Below, piece after piece: positions 11,601 to 23,830 of a DNA stretch of 64,000 nt; position 1 is the first letter of the stretch, and the number at the start of each line of letters is the position of its first letter. The notes beneath the pieces were generated by a model. That model made no database searches, was not told where the DNA came from, and was given only the letters and a program-made list of their open reading frames with translations. The translations under genes and the position numbers were made by a program. Source of the DNA: Trichoplax sp. H2 (lineage: Eukaryota; Placozoa; Uniplacotomia; Trichoplacea). The DNA is taken from positions 434,001 through 498,000 of the forward strand of contig NOWV01000028.1 of assembly GCA_003344405.1 (NCBI GenBank), in the 5' to 3' direction.

Positions 11601-14600
11601 CGGAATAGATAGTTTATTTTAAACATGATCCGATGACAACACAGGCAGCTGTTATTAACAGCAGCAACAGGAATACTTGAGAGAACACAAATAAGGATAT
11701 ACTGTACTCTTATACTTCTTGTACGTATATTCTCGTACGTCTATTTTGACATCCTTTGATGCATTAAGAGAATGTACACAAGATTAAGCGAGCATATAAT
11801 AATTTGCAGAAGAAATGATTGATGCAATACTGGACTCAGTCATGGTGAAATCTGAATGTTATGATGTTGAAGGGTAAAATAATGAAGATCGTTGGCATAG
11901 CCATCATTTATTTTCCTGTCAACATTATTTTATAAGGATGATGCTAACAATCTCAAAGCGGAAGTGATATGAAATAAGATAGAGTAATAGTTGAATGAAT
12001 AGTCGTAGGTAGAAAACGATGTAAAAGTAAACTGATTGGAAGGATAATCTTGAACGATGGAATTAACGTGCTTTTTAAATTATCTTTGAATAGATTTTAG
12101 AAAGTCGCTCGATAAGATATTATCCTGTAGGTTTGTCCAGAAGAACTAACGAACAATTACGTAAGTTAAGAAGGAAAATAACTACACTTTAAATGAATAT
12201 TTGGATTATCTAGTCAAATGTTGGATAACCACGGTCAAGTAGTTGCTATGAAATGCTCGATTATTTATGTATAACTTTTTACTAACTGTGATTAACCATT
12301 AGAGATATGTGAAAAACGATAGACTATCGTGCTAATATTATTCTCCTGTTGTAACATTCTGTCCTAGTTTTCTATTTCCTTGCTTTCCATAGGATTGTAC
12401 TTTCATATTTTCAACTAGAGACGTGTTTTTATATGGAAGATAATACAGTCCAAATTGAGTACATTACCTCGGCCTTAATCCATTCGTTCATTTTTAAGAT
12501 GACAAGTTACTCAAGATAATAGTTTAAAGATGAAAACAGTATTTATTCTCCAAGTCTTACCTAAATTTTCTGTAGTACTTCAAATGATAGAAAGTTATTG
12601 TCGTGAACGGATTTAATCCAAATTGATTCCTTCCCCTTTGATACCGTCATAACCTAGTCATTCATGCATTCGATCTTCAAACTCGTAAGTTACTCAACTC
12701 AATTAGGAACAAGAGTTTTAGGATAGAAAATGGCTCTAGTTCTCCAAGTCTTGTCTAAATTTGCGTTACTCTTTCAATGGATGTTATAGGAAATTATTGT
12801 CGTTGAGCTGATTTCATTACTTTCGATATGGTCATAACTTAACAATTCATTCATTCTTCCGCTCACAAATTACTCCAATATGGACAATAAGTTTAACACA
12901 AAATAATTATAGTTCTTCCAATCTTGCCTAAAGTATCGATAGTACTTTAAAGAATGATATTGAAAATGTCTATTACCGGCTAATTCAATCCAAATTGATT
13001 GCATTACCTTGGATGCAATTATAACCTAGTCATTTATTCATTCTTCAAATGCACAAGTTGCTCAACTATGGGCAAGAGTTTGAGGATAAGTAATGGTTCT
13101 AGCTTTGCAATTTTTCCCTCAATTTTCGAGAGTACTTCAAATGATGCTCCAGAAAAGCATTATTGTTAACTGATTCCATCAAAATTGACTCTATTACTTT
13201 TTGATAAGGCCTTAATCCAATCATTTAATCATTCTTTAAACTCACAAGTTATTCAAATATCGACCAAAATGATTCAATTCTTCAAATGTTGCCAAATTTG
13301 TGATAGTCCTTCAAATGATGCTATTGAAAATTATTATGGCTAGCTGATTCAATCAAAATGAAGTACACGATCTTTGACGCAGCCATAACTTAGTCTTTCT
13401 TCGTTCTTTAAACTTACAAGTTATTCAAATGTAAACAAGAGTTTTACCAGTAACTTAAAAAACGACTCTATTTCTGCAAGTCTTTCCTAAATTTTTAATA
13501 ATATTTTAAATGAAAAAAATTACTGTTGAAATGACAAGAGCCTAGGAACGGCGTAATTGTAGTATTGGATCTAAGAAAAATATTACAAATACGATTGCTA
13601 CAGAATCATTTTTTGTACAACAGTTATATTATCATGATAGCTATGATAGAATTGGCTACTCATCGCTATATCACTTTAAGACTTTATTCCGTAGATGGAG
13701 TATTCGTCCTAGGCAATATACATGGCTTGTATAATGCTTTTCGCATTTGTTTTCATCAGCTAGTATTCATGATGACCTAGTACACCAATAATTTATGATT
13801 AACATGCGCGTATGACACAATTGTCATTATTTGCCCTTGATTTACTCACATACAATATACGAATAAATATAATGTTTGATTATACTTACTTATTAATGCG
13901 CTTAATGCTCATACTTAAAGAAACTTAAATTTGTTCACTAAAATTAATCTGTCCTTCTTAATTCCCATTTTAGAACTAGTGAAACGTAAAGTTATGGTCC
14001 TGGACCTTGATGAAACTTTAGTTCATTCTCATCATATTGGGTATGCCTACTCTTTGTCTACAAAATTTTAAAATTAATGGTGTTTACTTGCATTTTCATA
14101 CGCCTGTTTTTAATGACCTGCTACAGGATGTCAGTTCTACATGATTCTTTGAAATATGCTTTCATTAAATGATTACTTAATACTATATTTCGCAGGATTG
14201 GATCCAATAACTCTCCTATGATGGCACCGGATTTTGTATTAACTGTGAGTTCGGATTATTTTTAAGATATTCTAGGATTAAATTATGACAATATTCCAGC
14301 TAACATCAACTATACTGAAATATTTTTGTCTCGTTACTATATGTTTTAGTTATGTATTGATAAACAACCAGTCAAGTTTTTCGTTCATAAAAGACCACAT
14401 TTGGATTATTTTTTGGAAGTAGTTAGCCAATGGTATGATCTAGCGATTTTTACTGCGAGTATGGAGGTATGAATTATAGTTTTGATTTCTATCAACAGTA
14501 GTAGAACAGACTGTAATGAGACTTTATTATACGCTGTTGCGTATAGAATTAATTCTGCATTATTTAATTTTATTTTAAATTGGTTAGATATATGGCTCAG

Positions 14601-15134
14601 CTGTCGCCGATAAGCTTGATCTCAATCGAGGCATCTTAAAAGATAGATACTATAGACAGGTAGTGAATATGCGAACAGACTTGAACTTCTTCTGCTTAGC
14701 GATAGTCAATTTATTCAAGATGCTAACATACCATTGCCATCTTTTACCTATATTTTAGCATTGCACTTTTTCATTTGGCAGCTATATGAAAGATCTTAGT
14801 AATGTCCACCCTGACTTATCGGATGTTTTTATTGTCGATAATTCTCCTGGTGCTTATCGAACTAATCCAGGTATGCTATACTGTCATTTTTTTTGCATTA
14901 TTTGTATGCTTGATGTTAATCTCTTGTTGGAATGTTCTTTATTATCTGTATCAACTCCTAACTAAATTTTTTATTCTTAACTTTGCACAATAAGAAAATG
15001 CAATACCAATTAAGTCATGGTTTTCAGATCCCACAGACACTGCATTACTCAACTTATTACCCATACTAGATGCTCTTCGATTCACCACAGATGTCCGATC
15101 TGTTTTAAGTAGAAACTTACACAGCCGTTGGTAA
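8609..15134 (+). CDS. CTDNEP1: CTDNEP1/Dullard-type nuclear-envelope Ser/Thr phosphatase
   Basis: HAD-superfamily FCP1-like phosphatase; in animals CTDNEP1 sits in the ER/nuclear envelope and dephosphorylates lipin. Exons: 8609-8701 (N-terminus with a membrane helix around [11 protein letters not shown] and a GTAAGT donor), then 13974-14040, 14196-14244, 14350-14466, 14588-14659, 14759-14870 and 14995-15134 (TAA). Key motifs: [11 protein letters not shown] (catalytic DxDxT), [47 protein letters not shown], and the C-terminus [15 protein letters not shown] through LSRNLHSRW. All match the family closely. One exon (the VIQYQTVRYD-like segment, roughly 20 codons, expected to begin in phase 0 and end on one base) should lie between 8702 and 13973; I could not find it. 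The first exon rests on weaker similarity than the rest (LW..F and I..T spacing). The catalytic part is very secure. Confidence 0.92.
11064..11289. repeat. 113-bp tandem duplication
   Basis: Copies 11064-11176 and 11177-11289 abut directly and differ at about three positions. The near identity marks a recent event in the CTDNEP1-like intron. Confidence 0.95.
12430..13515. repeat. diverged tandem repeat, about 6 copies of 172-191 bp
   Basis: The landmark ACAAGTTACTCAA and variants recurs at 12502, 12685, 12865, 13053, 13244 and 13416 (spacings 183, 180, 188, 191 and 172). Between landmarks the same order of blocks repeats: CTCCAAGTCTTGCCTAAATT, then GTACTTCAAATGAT, TTATTGT.G..TGATT, and CATAACCTAGTCATT. 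The copies are old and unequal, as in a decayed satellite or minisatellite. Confidence 0.85.
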
Positions 15135-16548
15135 ATAGTAAATTTTTTATAAGAACTATCGTTCTATTATTCCTAAGCCATATGACTGAAAGGCGAAAAT
15201 TCTATTACAAATCGTATTATAGCAACACTATGTTCTTATTTGATCAGAATGTGAATTGCTACAAGTTGAACTATGACAATTCGCATTAACTTCTTACGCT
15301 TGCCAGCGCCATGTATTATACAGATGTATTGAATAAGATATCGTTTAGCAGTTATGCAAGGCTAAAAATTTATCAAATTTGATCTTGCCTAATTTTTGAA
15401 GCATTGTGTAAAGATTTAGTTTAAACGCTATTGCTCAGTAAAATTTGAGCATTCACTTATGATGATAACATTTTTGCATGTTATTTTTTTAATATGACTA
15501 GCTGTAATGATAATAATAGCAATTTATATCACTTTTTTTATAGAGTCCTCTGTTATTAATGTGGATTGTACAACCTTTGTACTGTACGTTTCGATCATGT
15601 CCCGAATTGCAATGCATATTATTTATGTTCATTGTGTTAGCAGAAACTAATGTCCCACAAAATTTCTATGCAAATTTTCACCTATTTGCTGTATAAAAGA
15701 TGTCAATCAGAAAAAAAATAAATCATCTTTACTTCTTCACCTAATAATGACGATGATGGCTCTGTATTCTCCCAAGTGTTCAACTTTATCATATAACTAG
15801 TTAAAAGTTACTAGCACTTGCGTGGCACATGCCAATAGTCCTTAAGAAAAATTTCATATTGATTTGTTTATTTACTAACAAAGACTAACAAAATATTGCC
15901 ATTCTTAGAACACCAGTATCAACGTAAAATGCCTTAGCTCTAGTATAATACTGCTGCTATCCGTGGCCCATAAACTAATTGTAAAAGTTTTGTGCATGAC
16001 GTCACTCTATCTGGGTGTATCTTTACGTAAATTTAATCGAAATTACTTTCATATTTCTATAATAACAGGATCAGTTAGTTAGTCATCAAGGCACAGAATT
16101 TACAATATTTCAACTTTAACTAAGCAAAATCTTCTCTATAGAGACTTGGAAAGCTACCCAAAGATGATTGTAACACGTGAAAAAAGGCACGAAAATGTTA
16201 TAGCGTTATGACACATTGCCTTACACGAAGAATTCACATCTATACACAATCGTTTAAATACGATACAATGTATATATTTTCCCTTATTACGTTTCACATA
16301 TTTCTCATCTAATTTTTAAAACACCAAATTAAAATAAAAGATATTTTAGCAGATGGTCTCACCAAAAATTAATAGCATTTGATAGTGGTGAGGTAATTTT
16401 AAATAACTACGAAAATTAAATCGTATAAACTGTCCCTAACAAAAGATAAATAAAATTTGTAAAACGAAAGTGTACTGCTTTGTACAGAAACTCTTAGTAT
16501 CGAAGAATTTGATGTTATAAATTATCATCATAGTGTCTTGAATGACTA
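15135..16548. other. convergent 3' spacer
   Basis: Region between the 3' ends of the CTDNEP1-like gene (+) and PPP1R7 (-). It presumably holds both 3' UTRs. I see no ORF, RNA gene or repeat of note. Confidence 0.5.
15717..15722 (+). other. candidate polyadenylation signal of the CTDNEP1-like gene
   Basis: AATAAA lies 583 bp after the stop codon. Position is the only support. Confidence 0.3.
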
Positions 16549-19500
16549 TTATATGATAAGAGTTGCATCAATCTGCGTAAGTGACGGCAAAGCCAGTTTA
16601 AGTTTTCGCCTATACATGGGATCAGAAGCAATTGGATTTGCTTCTAAGTAGATCGTCTTAATTTTTTTGCAGTTATCGAGCTCCTTAACATCGTTCCAAT
16701 CTTGAACTTGATTATTGTTCATCTTCATACCGAAAAATAAAGAAAATTAACAAAAATAAGATTCTTTAATGTGGAAAGAGCGCAGAAAATTTTATTTATG
16801 TATCCAAAATATAAACGTAATAAATAAATATTAAAAAATCAATCAAAATACTGTATATGATAGATATACCCAAAGCTCCTCTAGTAATGTTAAATGACCA
16901 AGATTCTGAATTTTACTGATACGATTGGCAGCTACATCGAGAATAGTCAATTTCGTCTTCCAAAAAATAAGTTCGTAATGATACACAGTTAGTTAGGCTA
17001 AAATTGAGGATCATTCTATATACTATCGAATTATTTTCAATTTTTTATTATAACATAGATACTATCCAATACCAGATTTTCCAGTCCTTCTATAGTTTTA
17101 ATACCATTATCGCTGACATATAGTTCCTCTAAATTGACCAATTCTGATAATCCGAGCAATGATTCAATACGATTGCACTATAAATAGATGCAGTTTATCA
17201 CTATATTTGTCATTAAACTCTACATTGCTATATAAATAAGAGCTTTAACGTATTTTTCTTATACCTGGATACTGAGAGTTTTCAATCCACGCAGACAGCA
17301 AATTCCCTGTAAATAGTTAGTAGAATTTGTATGTGATTGTTCTTAAAGTTACATCAATGAATTTATTATCATAATGGCAATCCTGCTGATTTGCAAGCAT
17401 GAATAAAGCGATATTACCTCAAAGGATGCAATTTTATTACGGCCCAAGTACAAAGATGTTAGATTTTGCAAATTTTGAAAACCCTCGATTTTCTAAATTT
17501 GATCGGAGACATGAGGTTAAGCAATATATAATTTATAATTAAAATGAAATTGTATTTACCCTAATCTTATTGGATCCAAGCTCCAGCATCTTTAATTCTT
17601 TTAAGTTCTCTAAATTTTCAATAACTTTAATTCTGTTATTACACAGATATAAGTCTTCAACTTTATCCTGTTGATGGAGGTTTTCAATTTTTTTTATTCC
17701 ATTGAACGATAGATCAAGCTGTCTATAAGACAAACGGCATATATATATATATATATATGAATAAATGTATTAGAATTATTTCAAATTTCTATAAGTATTC
17801 GTAGTTTTGGTACTATTATTATATTTGACACTAGAGCGACAGTTTTAAATTTTGAAGGAAATATACCTAAGATTGACCAAAGTGTCAATATTTTCAATTT
17901 TTTCCAATTGATTATCATATAGATCCAACTCAGTAAGCGTTGTTAGCATATCAATGGCTTCGATACGCTTAATTAAATTTTGACGAAGGCATAATTTCTA
18001 TCAAAGAGACGATATAGCAAAAAAGATTTTAAAATAAAACCTAAAACCTATGATACATTCGCCATTGATGCTAATTAGTTTATAACTTCTCTATGGTAAA
18101 TAGTAAACTTATAGGGCAAGTTAACAATTAATTTTTCAACAAATTGAAAAAATACTAGCTAAAATAACTACCTATAAGACCGTTAGTAAAGGGAATAACT
18201 GCAAACAGTGATATCTCTTCTATCTAATACCGATTAGCGTATATCGCTAGATTGTTTAAAATGTAGTCATACTAAAGTATTTCCATAAACGCCAATTATC
18301 GCTACAGCTGTAATCTATAAAAATTTTTAGCAAATGCTGTGATCGATCGGTACATATAACAAAAATTTGATGAATAACCTCAACACGACGCAGCCTGTCA
18401 AGATTTTCAATTTTTTTCAAGCGGCTGTTTGCAATTTCGACCACCTACAAAGCACGTATAGTAGAAGAATTTGAATAGATTGAACATTTCTCATTAATAC
18501 TTTTCAATAGTTAATTATTATTTTATAATTCCTTGTTCCGTATCATTTTAAGACCTTAGATAAACTATAGTACAAGAAGGTATGTTATATTTAAGAGAGA
18601 TAACTACTGACTAGAATATTCTCTCGCTTACTGAAGCGGTTGGTAAACGATGATAGTTTGTGTTTAAACTAAAAAGATACGTATTTTCCATATCCTTCAG
18701 TGGATTACATAGTTTGACATTTATCATTAAATAGGCGACAAATTACGCATTGAAAAGTTGTTAATATTGGTATATACGTATTCATCCATTAACCCGAAGT
18801 TAAAACCTTGGGGCAATTTACAAAATTATGAATCGCAAAGATCCATTACATCCATCGTATATAAATAAATAATGAAGTCAAACGCAATTTTTCTATTCAT
18901 AATTGTGAAAATAGGACACTCTTTCATTAAATGGAGAAAATCGAATAACCATCTTATTTAAAAAACCGATACTGTGAGAAGTTGATGGTTGTGTTTCTCG
19001 GATTCTTCGAAAAGTGAAATTCATGTATTGTATTTTTAAAAGGAAATGCTACAAAATTTTTGCCTTATAAGCATTGTACCAATGCTGCTCTATATACAGG
19101 CCAACGTAAGTTTAGTTCTATTGGGTAGAGTTAATACCATTTAATTCTGAAATAGGTGTAAAGCCATCCATTCTATTGTGTGCCTACCGATTACTTTGTA
19201 ATCGAGCTATCATTGTTAGCATAAAGCAGTCGATTAGCAGGCCAAAGGCATAATGTGATTGAGACCTTTCTCATTTTATAGCTATTAAAGTCAGTTATAT
19301 TTTGAAATGATTTACCCTACTAAACACTACGCTGTTGAAATGGAACAGTGAAATAGAACCAAACTACTTCCCGTTTGATAAAGCTCATTTACCATTTGGT
19401 AATAGTTGAGCGATGTACCAGCTGTATGAAATTGGGTATTAATTTTGAAAGATTGCAGAACATGCATATAACAGGTGGACAGGTATTTCGGCAATATTTA

Positions 19501-20423
19501 CTGTATATTAAATCTCGGCATTGGGTAGTCATTATTAGTAGAAGCATTGAAACTTCCGTATGCAAATAATACGTTCTTAAATGCCAAAAAGTTACTGTAT
19601 ACTCGTATACATTTGGTTAATGGGCTGGAAAGATTTAGTGTGTGTCCTCATACTGATCTCCATTTCTGCCAACATTGACAGTATTCTGTTAAACGGATAA
19701 TTTAGTTGATCGCTTTTACGGACAATAGTAATACCGAATACTTCTAGTCATGAATTGATCTCCGACCAAGAAGTAATGATCTAAATCGTTGCCAACATTT
19801 ATTCCGATAAACGGAAATTCACGATTGGAGTTGGTTTCAAGGCCAATAGTGATACCAAATCGATCACCATCTTATTCTACATACACTATTCCAAAGGCAA
19901 ATTTAGTAGTATTACTTTCAAGGAGGATAAATAATGGTAATTGCATTAAGAAATGACAATTTCAATAAGCTACTCGGCGAGTGATGGTGAATAAGAAGAT
20001 GGAGATAATTGCACCATCATCATGCAGATGACGTTGTAATATATTTGCTACTTTGGAATCATATTTCGTGTTACTATTTTGTTGAACAAGATACTTTAAA
20101 ATGGACTAGCTTATAGCCCGCCCGTTTAGGAAGTAAGCCACGCAATTTTCTATTTCCATTAAGAATAGAGCCTTGGCTCTAGTCTAGGTCAAGGTCCTTG
20201 GCTGAGATTGAGCACTCAAAAACAGCTTGGCCAGTAATCCCAGTATCCATCTTTGTGGTCAAGTTATGAAACGTCATTAAATGGTAACTTGATGACGAAA
20301 AAATGTATAAACTTGACTGCAATCTATCGATTAAGATAACAACTATTCAACATGTTATGATCAAGATAAGACTAACCAAGCTATCAGGATCGAGCTCAAT
20401 AATCAATTCTTCGCTATCTTCGC
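16549..20423 (-). CDS. PPP1R7: PPP1R7 / SDS22, leucine-rich PP1 regulatory subunit (5' exon missing)
   Basis: Minus-strand exons: 20377-20423, 18379-18444, 17867-17997, 17560-17722, 17418-17492, 17265-17306, 17073-17177, 16870-16956 and 16549-16722 (stop TAA). Together they give 296 codons, all in phase. The product is a run of about 11 SDS22-type 22-residue LRRs, for example KLCLRQNLIKRIEAI, TELDLYDNQLEKIENI, LELGSNKIR and EELYVSDNGIKTIEGL. The classic cap follows: MNNNQVQDWNDVKEL, IYLEANPIASDPMYRRKL, LALPSLTQIDAT. SDS22 binds newly made protein phosphatase 1 and controls its maturation and nuclear or cytosolic pools. The first exon shown begins two bases into a codon (acidic EDSEELIIELDPDS), so a short start exon remains upstream of 20423; none was convincing. 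Human PPP1R7 has 360 residues, so about 50 N-terminal residues may be missing. The intron 18445-20376 is 1.9 kb. One donor (GTTATT at 18373-18378) is unusual. Confidence 0.94.
17739..17758. repeat. (AT)n dinucleotide microsatellite
   Basis: A run of about ten alternating AT dinucleotides in a PPP1R7 intron. Confidence 0.85.
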
Positions 20424-21168
20424 CTACAGGAATAAGTAGAGAATAGTGTTAACCTCAAGCCACTAACTATATCTCTCGGCTCATCGGCTCGATCGATGCT
20501 ATACTAGCCTAGAAAGCAATAAGGAGACGATGCACTTGTAAGCCTTTTTCTAACCTTTTTCAGCACATTGATTATCTGTTGATGAAGACATGATCGGGTA
20601 CTTGTAGCTGAGTATTTTACGTTGTTGCTGTTGACTAAAAAGGGCCAAAGGAAACACTTGTGATGAACGATCAAAAATGAGAAATTGAAGTTTTCATCAC
20701 CTTGGTAATACTGCTGTAGTATCACGTAGTCAATGTCAGACGATGAATATAGAGACTATTCCTGCAGTCAGACTACAGTATTGAGTACCAAACTGCACAA
20801 TGTGTATACTGTGCTTATCCAGTAGCAGACCTCTTGTATGTACTATGTAATACGTACTAGTGTTTTAGTCCAACTCAATCAACATTCTTAGACGGACAGA
20901 TAGAATGGACACAATCTTGTCAACATCTTTATTATGGGCAAACACTTGATCATGGCAGCAGTTATGACTTGAATTGGACTGATTTTCTCTGCATAAACTA
21001 AGTAATATTACATTTAATCTTACTGTATTACAATACGATAGACTGTATGAATGAAGCTGTCACAAATTAAAATTTAATTAAATAACCTGTGATGTGGAAA
21101 ACAGACACAGAAGATAGATGATCGATACTACTTAGCCATTTTTCGAAATTTAAAGGTCTCTATCCGGT

Positions 21169-22223
21169 AAGAAAAGTCCGTCCATCCGAGAGAAAATGAT
21201 CACTCAAGATCGCAGCAAGTTCATGGGCCATGGCTAAATCGCCATTCTCGATGATCGCGATCGTCGAAAATGGCGTATCTTACGTCTAAGTTGAAGAACA
21301 GAGCTTTCTGTACAGTACACGTATTGTAAAATGTACATTTGATCGATCCTGCGTTTGTTAACACCTATGATGACTACATCGCTGAAATGGCTTATATGAT
21401 TATATAAGAAAAGTCCGTCCATCCGAGAGAAAATGCTCACCCAAGATCGCAGCAAGTTCATGGGCCATGGCTAAATCGCCATTCTCGATGATCGCGATCG
21501 TCGAAAATGGCGTACCTAAATTGAAGAACAGAGCTTTCCGTACACGTATTGTAAAATTTACATTCGATCGATCCAGTGCCTATTAACACCTATGACTACA
21601 TCGCTGAAATGGCTTATATGATTATATAAGAAAAGTCCGTCCATCCGAGAGAAAATGATCACTCAAGATCGCAGCAAGTTCATGAGCCATGGCTAAATCG
21701 CCATTCTCGATGATCGCGANNNNNNNNNNNNNNNNNNNNTTCGAAATTTAAAGGTCTCTATCCGGTAAGAAAAGTCCGTCCATCCGAGAGAGAGTGATCA
21801 CTCAAGATCGCAGCAAATTCATGGGCCATGGCTAAATCGCCATTCTCGATGATCGCGATCGTCGAAAATGGCGTATCTTACACCTAAGTTGAAGAACAGA
21901 GCTTTCTGTACACGTATTATAAAATGTACATTTGATCGATCCTGCGTTTGTTAACACCTATGACTACATCGCTGAAATGGCTTATATGATTATATAAGAT
22001 AAGTCCGTCCATCCGAGAGAAAATGATCACTCAAGATCGCAGCAAGTTCATGGGCCATGGCTAAATCGCCATTCTCGATGATCGCGATCGTCGAAAATGG
22101 CGTATCTTATACCTAAGTTGAAGAACAGAGCTTTCTGTACACGTATTATAAAATGTACATTTGACCGATCCTGCGTTTGCTAACACCTATGATGACTACA
22201 TCGCTGAAATGGCTTATATGATT
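21169..22223. repeat. tandem array, 5 copies of about 212-247 bp, each with a palindrome
   Basis: The start AAGAAAAGTCCGTCC recurs at 21169, 21416, 21628, 21767 and (with one change) 21996; the third copy is cut by the gap. Each full copy carries a 32-bp near-perfect palindrome centred on GATCGCGATC (21242-21273, 21479-21510, 21840-21871, 22069-22100). Copies are very similar, which implies recent expansion or gene conversion. On the minus strand each unit has a short open stretch (MAHELAAILSDHFLSDGRTF), but nothing shows it is translated. Confidence 0.92.
21720..21739. other. assembly gap (20 N)
   Basis: Twenty N inside the tandem array. Sequence right of the gap (TTCGAAATTTAAAGGTCTC) repeats the sequence that opens the array at 21141, so copy number here is unreliable. 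Confidence 0.99.
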
Positions 22224-23418
22224 CATGATACACGCCATATTGCCATTACTGTACTTACTGAGTTTCAATTCAAACAATTTACATAAATCGTACAGCATTA
22301 TGCTATGTGGGCAACTATGTGGAACATTCATACCCACTCACCCGACCTACGGGTATACACTACTATAAACAGTAGTCTAGAAATAAAGATCATACAGGAA
22401 TTTCAACGGAATACAACTTTGATTTTTGAACGAAGGAGTGCTATCGAAAATAATCAGATTGTACAATACTCTTATACTCCATACTGCATGTAGTATGTCT
22501 CGCCCTGGATCCTGGATACGTATCCATTTTGAATGTAAATCACTCCCGATGTCTTCTTCGGACGGGCGGACTTTTCCTACTCTATGAGATCGAAAATGTC
22601 GAAAAATAGCTACAGCACCTAGTATGGATCCTCCGTGTCTGTTTGCTAAATCACTCGTACTAATTTAACTGCTAATAATACTAGCTTAACATCCGGGTCG
22701 CTTCGCCAACAGAGATATCGTAATTCATACTCGTCGATTCTTATATAATTATTTCAAGTAGAACTTGGTAATAGATTTTAAGATTGAATGACTCAATTGA
22801 CAGTTGGAAAAAATCAGTCAATTCAGAATCGACCGCACGCATCCTAAGGAACTCTACGGTACAGTGACAAGTCTAGGTCTTCTTCCAATATACAGTAGTA
22901 GAGACTACAGAGTAGTGTACACTTGAAAAGTCCTATCTCATTGTATGTACATTTGTTACGTTTTCAAATATATGATCTTCTACTCGGCAACAAGGAAGAT
23001 TTCGTCAAATCTTCGAATGAGTCCCAGTAGTGCTAGAGTGTTGACGTAAACTTTATTGTTTTACTACAGCGTTCTATAACTGAACAGAACCAACGGTTTA
23101 CATATACTGTAGTATGCTGTACGCTGTATAATAAAGGTCTTTTTTTAGCAGGACATGAAAAATTGCAAATAAAGGTCCCTAGTCACCATACAAGTCTTGA
23201 AAAAGTAAAGCAAAGTCCATGACTGTTCTGTACTAGTATAAAAAAAAAGAACAGAAAAAAATCTTGAAAGTATTACGTAAGCAAGTAAGGCTCCGAGCCT
23301 GCGTACAGCTTTAGTAGTGTCCGATACAGTTGAAAAAAAAAGGAAAATGTAAATCCGGGTAAGCACTCTGGTATCTATTGGATAGCATTAGTAAGCTAAT
23401 GTATAACGTCGTAAATGG

Positions 23419-23821
23419 GTTTGAATTGGTAGCAATGCTTCAGAAAACAGACACAGAAGATCCCTTCTTCTTTAACTCTTTGCCGACATTTCTGTCCCTC
23501 TTTCAAAAAAGTCCATCCATACCTCATGTCTCGAAGAACTGGTGCACTCAGCAATGTGACATGACTATGCACAGTATAAAAAACCATGCTATCTGTGTGC
23601 ATGACAGCATGGTTTGAATTAGTAGCAATGCTTAAGAAAACAGACACAGAAGATCCCTTCTTCTTTAATTAAGTAACTCTTTGCCGACATTTCTGTCCCT
23701 CTTTCAAAAAAGTCCATCTATACGGCTCATGTCTCGAAGAACTGGTGCACTCAGCAATGTGACATGACTATGCACAGTATAAAAAAAACCATGCTGTCTG
23801 TGTGGATGACAGCATGGTTTT
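23419..23821. repeat. tandem duplication of about 200 bp ending in a hairpin
   Basis: Copy 1 is 23419-23611 and copy 2 is 23612-23821; they are nearly identical apart from small insertions. Each contains AAACAGACACAGAAGATC (23445 and 23638), also found at the ends of the 21.1-22.6 kb element, and CAAAAAAGTCCATC. Each ends in an inverted repeat (23581-23615 and 23785-23821). The second has a perfect 14-bp stem (AAAACCATGCTGTC) around a 9-base loop; the first has one mismatch. Confidence 0.93.
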
Positions 23822-23830
23822 CTGAATTGG

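Larger units (their letters stand above)
8702..13973 (+). other. long intron(s) of the CTDNEP1-like gene
   Basis: A 5.3-kb region that should contain the missing second exon. It holds a 113-bp tandem duplication (11064-11289) and a diverged six-copy repeat (about 12430-13515). The first part (8.7-10.4 kb) is rich in ATGATGATC-like trinucleotides. ORFs at 10182-10367, 11396-11608 and 13565-13780 show no similarity to the protein and are probably chance. Confidence 0.5.
21099..22644. mobile_element. candidate non-autonomous element: inverted ends flanking a tandem array
   Basis: About 90 bp at the left (21099-21193, starting AAACAGACACAGAAGAT) matches the reverse complement of about 90 bp at the right (22555-22644). 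Several blocks are shared in order: AAACAGACAC, then TTTTTCGA.ATTT, and finally AAAAGTCCG.CC.TCCGA. By eye identity is roughly two thirds. The interior is the tandem array. No transposase ORF is present and no target-site duplication was clear, so a MITE-like element is inference. It could instead be a locally inverted duplication. Confidence 0.5.

Noticed and set aside
13565-13780. 71-codon plus ORF as the missing CTDNEP1 exon
   Set aside because: No match to the expected linker and no donor leaving one base before the next exon.
21234-21461. Minus-strand 75-codon ORF in the tandem array
   Set aside because: It crosses unit boundaries and is not kept in all copies; likely a by-product of the repeat.
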